Source: Crocinitomicaceae bacterium (GTDB taxonomy: Bacteria > Bacteroidota > Bacteroidia > Flavobacteriales_D > Crocinitomicaceae). From it: 64,000 bases of DNA. A model generated the notes under the pieces. That model had not been told where the DNA came from, did not search any database, and saw only the letters and a program-made list of their open reading frames with translations. Shown one piece after another: positions 55,717-61,510 of the stretch (positions are counted from its first letter, which is position 1; each line of letters opens with the position of its first letter). The DNA is taken from positions 124,001 to 188,000 of the forward strand of contig JAJTCM010000002.1 of NCBI GenBank assembly GCA_021325675.1, given 5' to 3'. The position numbers were made by a program, and so were the translations under genes.

Positions 55717-55724
55717 CAAAAATA
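55717..55724 (-). promoter_or_regulatory. -7 box TATTTTTG of the candidate small RNA
   Basis: Fits TAnnTTTG on the minus strand. A TTG lies 23 bases upstream, slightly long spacing. Confidence 0.45.
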
Positions 55725-55926
55725 GAATGCAAAAACAAAACATCTTTCAACTTTCCGATACTTTGCTTTTAATTCGGGGTGATTGGTCAACTTTTAAGGA
55801 TAATCTGCACACAAATACCTCAGCCGTTATAATATCAGGCGATAGTTGGTTTTTCCGGTGCAAAGGACAAGAAGGCTGAAAACAAGAAAATTATCAACAA
55901 AACCGGGCATTTTGGATTTAACTCCG

Positions 55927-55934
55927 TAAATTTG
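55927..55934 (+). promoter_or_regulatory. -7 box TAAATTTG of uvrD, almost leaderless
   Basis: TAAATTTG fits TAnnTTTG and ends five bases before the ATG at 55940, the same arrangement as at pnuC. Confidence 0.5.
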
Positions 55935-55939
55935 CAGCC

Positions 55940-58225
55940 ATGGATTATTTAGACGGATTGAACGCCAGTCAGCGTGTTGCAGTTGAGCACATTGACGGGC
56001 CGATGATGGTGATTGCAGGTGCAGGCTCCGGTAAAACGCGGGTACTCACTTTCCGGATCGCCCACATGATTAACCTGGGCGTTGATCCATTCAATATCCT
56101 GGCTTTGACTTTTACCAACAAAGCGGCGCGCGAAATGAACGAACGGATCCACCAGATTGTGGGCAGCTCAGAATCGCGCAACCTGACAATGGGTACTTTT
56201 CACTCCGTTTTTTCGCGGATCCTGCGCTACAACGCTGAGCGAATCGGTTACCCGACCAATTTTACGATCTACGATACCCAGGATTCGAAAAGCCTGATGA
56301 AAGACATCGTCAAAGAGCTCAATCTCGATGATAAAACATATAAGCCGAGCATGGTCCTCGGACGCATTTCAGCGGCCAAAAACAACCTGATCTCCGCGGA
56401 AGCCTACGCTGAAAACCCGGAGATCCAACTGGAAGATACGCAAAGCCGCCGGCCGGAAATGGCCCGGATTTACAAAGCTTACGTCAACCGCTGTCAAAAA
56501 GCGGGAGCGATGGATTTTGATGACTTACTGTTCCAGACAAACGTGCTCCTGCGTGATTTCCCGGATGTTTTGCAGTATTACCAGCATAAATTCCGCTACA
56601 TTCTTGTGGATGAGTACCAGGATACGAACTATGCGCAGTACCTGATCGTGAAAAAGCTCGCGGCCGTGTTTGAAAACATTTGCGTCGTAGGTGACGATGC
56701 CCAGAGCATCTATTCTTTCCGTGGGGCAAATATCCAGAATATCCTGAACTTCAAAAAGGATTATCCCGATTTCAAATTGTTTAAGCTGGAGCAGAATTAC
56801 CGCAGTACAAAAAGTATCGTGGAAGCTGCCAATTCCGTCATTGCACGCAACCAGGACCAGATTAAAAAAGAAGTCTGGACTGAAAATGAGCTAGGTAAAC
56901 CCATCACGATCCTGCGCACGCTAACCGACAATGAAGAGGGAAAAACAATAGCGAACCGGATTTTTGATATCAAACAGGCAGAAGGGCTGGATTACAAGGA
57001 TTTCGCCATTTTATACCGCACCAACAAGCAATCCCGTTCTTTCGAGGAAGCTCTGCGCAAACTGAACATGCCGTACAAAATTTACGGGGGAATTTCATTC
57101 TACCAGCGCAAGGAAATTAAGGATTTGCTGTCTTACTTTCGATTGGCAGCCAACCCGCGCGACGAGGAAGCCCTGAAACGCGTTATCAATTATCCAAAAC
57201 GCGGAATTGGGAAAACAAGCATTGAAAACATTGTGATCGCGGCAAACCAGTACGACGTTTCGATCTTTGACGTCATTGGGAATTTTGCCCAATATCCTGT
57301 AGCGCTCAACTCAACAACCAAGCAGAAGCTAACGGAATTCGCCACGATGATCCGCAGCTTCAATGCAGAAATCGATAAAAAACCGGCCTACGAGCTGGCC
57401 CATCATATTGCCAAATCTTCAGGCGTGCTTAAGGAGCTGCACAGCGAAAAAGACAAAGGCCCTGAAGAAGTGGAACGCTACCAGAACATCGAGGAATTGC
57501 TCAGCGGTGTGCAGGCTTTTTCTGAAAACAACCGGGAAGATGAGCTGAAAACGCTTTCGGATTTTATGATTGACGTAGCCCTGCTCACGGATGCGGATAA
57601 CGACAAGGAAGAAGACAAGAATAAGATTTCGATGATGACCATCCACTCCAGCAAAGGATTGGAGTTTCCGCACGTTTTTCTCGTTGGCCTGGAGGAAAAT
57701 TTGTTTCCGTCTCAAATGGTGCTGAACTCGCGTTCAGAGCTGGAAGAAGAACGCCGTTTGTTTTACGTGGCAATCACCCGGGCTGAAAAAACCTGCACGA
57801 TTTCCTACGCCGTTTCGCGCTTTGTCTGGGGCAACCTGAACACCTCTGAACCGAGCCGTTTCCTCAGCGAGATCAACAGTGATTTCGTTCAGCAGGAAAA
57901 TGCTTACCAGGAACGCGGCGGCGGACGATCTCTCAGCTCCAACTTCAACCGCACGCCATCGTTCAGTGGCGGCCTGAACCGTCCTTTGGGAAGCCCCCGC
58001 GGGTTAACTTCCCTGAGCCAGGTTAGCAAAAGCGCATCTTCGGGGCAAGCGGCTTCCACCCTTGATCTGAAAGTCGGCTACAACGTGATCCACGAGCGTT
58101 TCGGCAAGGGAAAAATCATTGAAATCAGCGGAACCGGCGACGACAAAAAGGCCACGATCTTTTTCCCGAAAGAAGGAAGTAAAACCTTGTTATTGCGTTT
58201 CGCGAAACTGGAGGTAGTTGAATAG
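55940..58225 (+). CDS. uvrD: UvrD/PcrA-family DNA helicase
   Basis: 3'-5' SF1A helicase for nucleotide-excision and mismatch repair and replication restart, 761 residues. Motif Ia/I is GAGSGKTRVLTFRI (P-loop 27-34). Motif II is VDEYQDTNYAQ (about 223-233), motif III GDDAQSIYSFRGA, motif IV LEQNYRSTKSIVEAAN, motif V MMTIHSSKGLEFPHVFLVGL and motif VI YVAITRAEKTC. The last 50 residues (NVIHERFGKGKIIEISGTGD ... LRFAKLEVVE) are the Tudor-like C-terminal domain that binds RNA polymerase in PcrA. It has its own promoter and is followed by repeat sequence. Confidence 0.96.
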   Translation: MDYLDGLNASQRVAVEHIDGPMMVIAGAGSGKTRVLTFRIAHMINLGVDPFNILALTFTNKAAREMNERIHQIVGSSESRNLTMGTFHSVFSRILRYNAERIGYPTNFTIYDTQDSKSLMKDIVKELNLDDKTYKPSMVLGRISAAKNNLISAEAYAENPEIQLEDTQSRRPEMARIYKAYVNRCQKAGAMDFDDLLFQTNVLLRDFPDVLQYYQHKFRYILVDEYQDTNYAQYLIVKKLAAVFENICVVGDDAQSIYSFRGANIQNILNFKKDYPDFKLFKLEQNYRSTKSIVEAANSVIARNQDQIKKEVWTENELGKPITILRTLTDNEEGKTIANRIFDIKQAEGLDYKDFAILYRTNKQSRSFEEALRKLNMPYKIYGGISFYQRKEIKDLLSYFRLAANPRDEEALKRVINYPKRGIGKTSIENIVIAANQYDVSIFDVIGNFAQYPVALNSTTKQKLTEFATMIRSFNAEIDKKPAYELAHHIAKSSGVLKELHSEKDKGPEEVERYQNIEELLSGVQAFSENNREDELKTLSDFMIDVALLTDADNDKEEDKNKISMMTIHSSKGLEFPHVFLVGLEENLFPSQMVLNSRSELEEERRLFYVAITRAEKTCTISYAVSRFVWGNLNTSEPSRFLSEINSDFVQQENAYQERGGGRSLSSNFNRTPSFSGGLNRPLGSPRGLTSLSQVSKSASSGQAASTLDLKVGYNVIHERFGKGKIIEISGTGDDKKATIFFPKEGSKTLLLRFAKLEVVE

Positions 58226-58276
58226 AATGAAGAATTGAGAATGAAGAATTAAGAATGTAGGGTTAATTTTCCATTC
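58226..58276. repeat. AT-rich GAATTGAGAATGAAGAATT repeat tract
   Basis: Tandem-like GAATGAAGAATTGAGAATGA AGAATTAAGAATG, between two converging genes. Similar words occur at 5381-5404, 17132-17170 (inside a gene), 59590-59650 and 60208-60243. Confidence 0.55.
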
Positions 58277-58277
58277 A

Positions 58278-58607
58278 TCAGCCCGTCACAACTTTAGGTT
58301 TTAGCCTAAAAAGTGAAAATCCGTATTTTAAGTAGATCGTTGTATCTTTCGTAATATGCGTTTCAAGGATGTTTTTCCTATATAACAAGTGATTTGATCC
58401 TAAGATGATGTTATCCCGGGCATCAAACTCATAAATCGCTTTTCTCTTTAGTTTAATTTCCTGGTCATTTACTCTGAGCTTCATTTTTCTAGCAGCTCCG
58501 AAATATTGTTTTTTACGAACAATTTTCACCTTATGTGTTTCCTGTGCAAAAAGCGATGGGATGAAAATCAGAAACAGGATTAAGAGACAATAAAATTTCT
58601 TTTTCAT
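58278..58607 (-). CDS. Small secreted protein, unknown function
   Basis: A 109-residue product with a signal peptide (LLILFLIFIPSLFAQ). The rest is basic (KVKIVRKKQYFGAARKMKLR ... YEFDARDNIILGSNHL) and beta-rich, with no cysteines. I do not recognise it. It lies 17 bases downstream of an AT-rich lipoprotein gene on the same strand, so the two form an operon whose base composition is lower in GC than the surroundings. Confidence 0.65.
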   Translation of the reverse strand: MKKKFYCLLILFLIFIPSLFAQETHKVKIVRKKQYFGAARKMKLRVNDQEIKLKRKAIYEFDARDNIILGSNHLLYRKNILETHITKDTTIYLKYGFSLFRLKPKVVTG

Positions 58608-58624
58608 ATTAATTTCAAATTAAA

Positions 58625-59389
58625 TTAACAGCTTATCCAACTACATTCTCCCACTATGCAACACCTGGTGTATAACGAAAACAAAGTCGCTCCTGCTATG
58701 GCTCCTCCAGGACCGGCCGGAGCACAAAGCAAACCACCGCCAACATCAGCAAGCACGGTAAAAAATATTTTCCCTCCCTTTTTGTTTAGATTATTACCAT
58801 ACATATTATAGGTTGAAATCCAAAACTTATAACTGTGTTCCGCAATGGATGTTAAGCGAAATAATTGTTGCCGTTCATCTTCAGTCGCAAAATAATCAAT
58901 TGAAATTGCCAGATTTAAATCATTTAAATGGTTTTTAAATTCTCCAAAGTTTTTACTTTCTGAAATACCACTTTCCAAATTTACAAGATATTCATATTGA
59001 AGCTCAGATATTTTGTGATTGTTTTTATATTCAATGAGCAGATCATTAAAGGTTTTTTGATTGTAATTCTCAAATTCCGCATGAGCTTGCTCAAATGTGA
59101 GGTGATTTTCATAACCACTTGATTTTAAAAAATCCTGTATAAAGGAAAAACTCTGCTCTTGATCTAAAACTAAGTCGTGATCAATGGAATATTGTTTAAT
59201 CTCTTCTAATATAGTATTATGCAATTCACCGATATCATTTTGCGGGTTAACGAAATTATTCCCATTTTTTATTTGATCAACTTTCTTATGCTCATGATTT
59301 TCGACCTTTTGAATAGTCTCTTTTTCACAGGATACGAACAGGACAGGAACCAATACTGAAATTCCCATTCCAAAAATTAACTTTTTCAT
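58625..59389 (-). CDS. Lipoprotein with Gly/Ala/Cys-rich C-terminal segment
   Basis: A 254-residue lipoprotein; the start at 59389 gives MKKLIFGMGISVLVPVLFVS with lipidated Cys21 (a longer frame adds 33 residues with no signal). About 180 residues of charged helical sequence follow. The last 50 residues switch to a small-residue hydrophobic segment, GGGLLCAPAGPGGAIAGATL, and end with cysteines (TRCCIVGECSWISC). Such glycine-zipper tails are found in bacteriocin-like and pore-forming peptides, but many Bacteroidota lipoproteins have them too. The region is strikingly AT-rich for the window, suggesting recent acquisition. The function is unknown. Confidence 0.68.
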   Translation of the reverse strand: MKKLIFGMGISVLVPVLFVSCEKETIQKVENHEHKKVDQIKNGNNFVNPQNDIGELHNTILEEIKQYSIDHDLVLDQEQSFSFIQDFLKSSGYENHLTFEQAHAEFENYNQKTFNDLLIEYKNNHKISELQYEYLVNLESGISESKNFGEFKNHLNDLNLAISIDYFATEDERQQLFRLTSIAEHSYKFWISTYNMYGNNLNKKGGKIFFTVLADVGGGLLCAPAGPGGAIAGATLFSLYTRCCIVGECSWISC

Positions 59390-59640
59390 AGTAATTAGGT
59401 TTTGAATTATAATGCAAGGTAAAGCAAAGAAATGAACTTTCAAAGTTTTGAACGAATTTTTTAATTGATAAAACAGGGCATTTATCAAATCTTAAATCGC
59501 AATGAAACACAATCGTTTTAGCTGAAAATCAATGTCATATAAAACTTTAAGCTTTGTGCTAAAAATTTGTTGAAACTAAAAAAATGACTGTTGAGATTGT
59601 AGAGTTAAAGTGTAAATTCTTCACTTTCAATTCTCCATTC

Positions 59641-60204
59641 TTATTTCCCATTCCAATTGCTCATCGTCATATCCAAACCGATAGAAACGAAGCTTTTGAC
59701 GAATTCTGCTGCTGTTTTTATGCGCTCTTCAAGGGTTTCACGTTCTTCAGAGCTCCATTCGCCGAGTACATAATCGACCTGTTTCCCCTTACTGAAATCC
59801 GCGCCGACGCCGAAGCGCAAACGGGCATATTCCTGGGTTTTCAGCACCGCTTCGATGTCTTTCAAGCCATTGTGGCCGCCCGAAGATCCTTTGCCTTTCA
59901 GGCGTAATTTCCCGAAAGGAAGCGCGAGGTCATCTGTAATGACAAAAATGTTTTCCAGCGGCACTTTTTCGGCCTGCATGTAATAATTTACGGCCTTTCC
60001 GCTCAGGTTCATGTATGTCGTTGGCTTGATCAACGTCAGGTTGCGTCCCTTGATTTTGATTTTGCACACTTCAGCCTGTTTTTGCAGTGAAAAAGCCGCT
60101 CCCGCTTCCTTGGCAAGTAGCTCCACCACCTTAAATCCGATGTTGTGGCGCGTTTCTTCGTATTTGCTCCCGGGATTGCCCAGGCCGACGATTAAGTAAT
60201 TCAT
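59641..60204 (-). CDS. pth: Peptidyl-tRNA hydrolase
   Basis: Frees tRNA from prematurely released peptidyl-tRNA, 187 residues, normal size. Asn10 and catalytic His20 lie in GLGNPGSKYEETRHNIGF, and the active-site Asp and Asn are in FVITDDLALPFGKLRLKGKG and GGHNGLKDIE. It sits alone between small genes. GAATGGAGAATTGAAAATG repeat sequence flanks both ends. Confidence 0.97.
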   Translation of the reverse strand: MNYLIVGLGNPGSKYEETRHNIGFKVVELLAKEAGAAFSLQKQAEVCKIKIKGRNLTLIKPTTYMNLSGKAVNYYMQAEKVPLENIFVITDDLALPFGKLRLKGKGSSGGHNGLKDIEAVLKTQEYARLRFGVGADFSKGKQVDYVLGEWSSEERETLEERIKTAAEFVKSFVSIGLDMTMSNWNGK

Positions 60205-60244
60205 TTTTTTGAATGGAGAATTGAAAATGTAAAATTAAGAATTG

Positions 60245-60276
60245 TTTTGCATTTTAATCCATTTTGACTATGTTTG
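60245..60276 (+). promoter_or_regulatory. Promoter of the 60.3-kb membrane protein gene
   Basis: TTTTG (60245-60249), 19 bases, then TATGTTTG (60269-60276): consensus elements at consensus spacing, 27 bases before the ATG. Confidence 0.8.
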
Positions 60277-60303
60277 ACCTAACACGAAGAAAACAAAACA
60301 CTT

Positions 60304-60702
60304 ATGAATACATACCTCGCGACACTTGGTTGGTGGAATTTCGTTGGCTGCATGCTGATGCTGGGTTTTTTCAATGAAAATTTCGGGAAAAAAATGCTCA
60401 ACGAATGGACGAAAATCTTCACGGTGGAATTTGAGCTGGATTATTGGAGCAAATTCTGGCTCGCGTGGGCAATCGGGCTCAATTTTTTCTTTGGGGCCGT
60501 GAACATCGGTGCAGCTCGCTGGGATTTGACGGAACTGAAAATGCTCTGCCTTGTTTTTGATATTATTGCATATATTCTCTTTATTGCCCTGGCTGTGTGG
60601 GGCATGAAAGCCAAACGCACCGGGCCGGGAATTTACAGTGTATTTATTATTTTTGGAATCTGGCTCGGCTGGGGAATTTACAGTTTGGCGGAACTTATTT
60701 AA
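60304..60702 (+). CDS. Small membrane protein, unknown function
   Basis: A 132-residue protein with four probable helices: WWNFVGCMLMLGFF, FWLAWAIGLNFFFGAVNIGA, MLCLVFDIIAYILFIALAVW and YSVFIIFGIWLGWGIYSLA. There are few charged residues outside short loops. I do not recognise a family. It has one of the clearest promoters in the window and no operon partner. Confidence 0.72.
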   Translation: MNTYLATLGWWNFVGCMLMLGFFNENFGKKMLNEWTKIFTVEFELDYWSKFWLAWAIGLNFFFGAVNIGAARWDLTELKMLCLVFDIIAYILFIALAVWGMKAKRTGPGIYSVFIIFGIWLGWGIYSLAELI

Positions 60703-60844
60703 TTTCCACAAGAGATAAACATGTTGTTTTGGCATGGTTTTCAAAACAAAAACACACGCCAAAACCAATTCTAAGCTTATTTATTACAAAGAATTCCATC
60801 CTCCGCAACAGATATCTGATACCTCCGGCATCATTATATTAAAA

Positions 60845-60935
60845 AACTTAGCGAAATCTTGCTTAACACTTTAGCCGCCTTTGCGTTACAATAAAACTTC
60901 GTGCAGCTTCGTGTCTTCGAGCTTTGGTGGCAACC
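60845..60935. repeat. Dispersed intergenic repeat tract
   Basis: TTAGCGAAATCTTGC, TTTAGCCGCCTTTGCGTTAC and CTTCGTGCAGCTTCGTGTCTTCGAGCTTTGGTGGC match in kind the tract at 10515-10680. Non-coding; 60703-60845 shows nothing else. Confidence 0.5.
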
Positions 60936-60940
60936 CCTAA

Positions 60941-61381
60941 CTAAAAAAACAACCTCCCGTTCACCCATTCCGGGTCGAGGATCGCTTCCTTACGGCGATA
61001 AAAATCCAAAGCTAGCTCGTTCCATTCCAGTACCTGCCAATCCATGCGTTTCACTCCTTTCTGACGGGCAATTTCAACTACTTCATCAAACAGCTTGCTG
61101 CCGATTTTCAGTGAGCGGTATTCCGGAAGTACATAAAAATCTTCGAGATACAAACATTGGCCTTTCCAGGTGGAATAAGACGTGTACCAAAGTGCAAAGC
61201 CAACTATTTGATCATGTTCGATCGCCACGAGAGCATCGCATACTTTCTCTTCAAATAAATCATTTGCTAAATTTTCAGCTGTGTTCGTTACCTGTTCCGG
61301 TGCTTTTTCATAAAGTGCGAGGGCCTGGATCAGCTTAAAAATCCCGTGCTCATCGCCTGGTATTGCCTTGCGGATTTCCAT
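60941..61381 (-). CDS. GNAT acetyltransferase, SSAT-like
   Basis: A 146-residue GNAT enzyme close to the spermidine/spermine or thialysine N-acetyltransferase group: ALWYTSYSTWKGQCLYLEDF, YVLPEYRSLKIGSKLFDEVV (the acetyl-CoA site is the R/G-x-x-G-like RSLKIGSKLF) and WQVLEWNELALDFYRRKEAI. The substrate is a polyamine or small amine by family; other amines are possible. It is a single gene. Confidence 0.85.
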   Translation of the reverse strand: MEIRKAIPGDEHGIFKLIQALALYEKAPEQVTNTAENLANDLFEEKVCDALVAIEHDQIVGFALWYTSYSTWKGQCLYLEDFYVLPEYRSLKIGSKLFDEVVEIARQKGVKRMDWQVLEWNELALDFYRRKEAILDPEWVNGRLFF

Positions 61382-61384
61382 TTA

Positions 61385-61440
61385 TTTTATAGATTAGAGA
61401 ATCGCTGCGCTATTAGACAACGGAGATAAGACAGCATTGC
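61385..61440. repeat. Second copy of the GATCGCTGCGCT repeat
   Basis: TAGATTAGAGAATCGCTGCGCTATTAGAC then GATAAGAC, similar to 27168-27230. Non-coding, between two minus-strand genes. Confidence 0.4.
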
Positions 61441-61510
61441 TGTTTAAATTGTTGATCAGTATACTTCCCATATCACAAAGTCTTCAGTCTGTTATCCAAT
61501 GTCTGAATCG

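Larger units (their letters stand above)
55264..55939. other. 676-base intergenic region with a candidate RNA gene
   Basis: No long open frame on either strand. On the minus strand it holds a -7 box, a 10-bp hairpin and a perfect terminator (entries below), and on the plus strand the uvrD promoter. 55270-55450 is AT-rich with nothing recognised. Confidence 0.6.
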
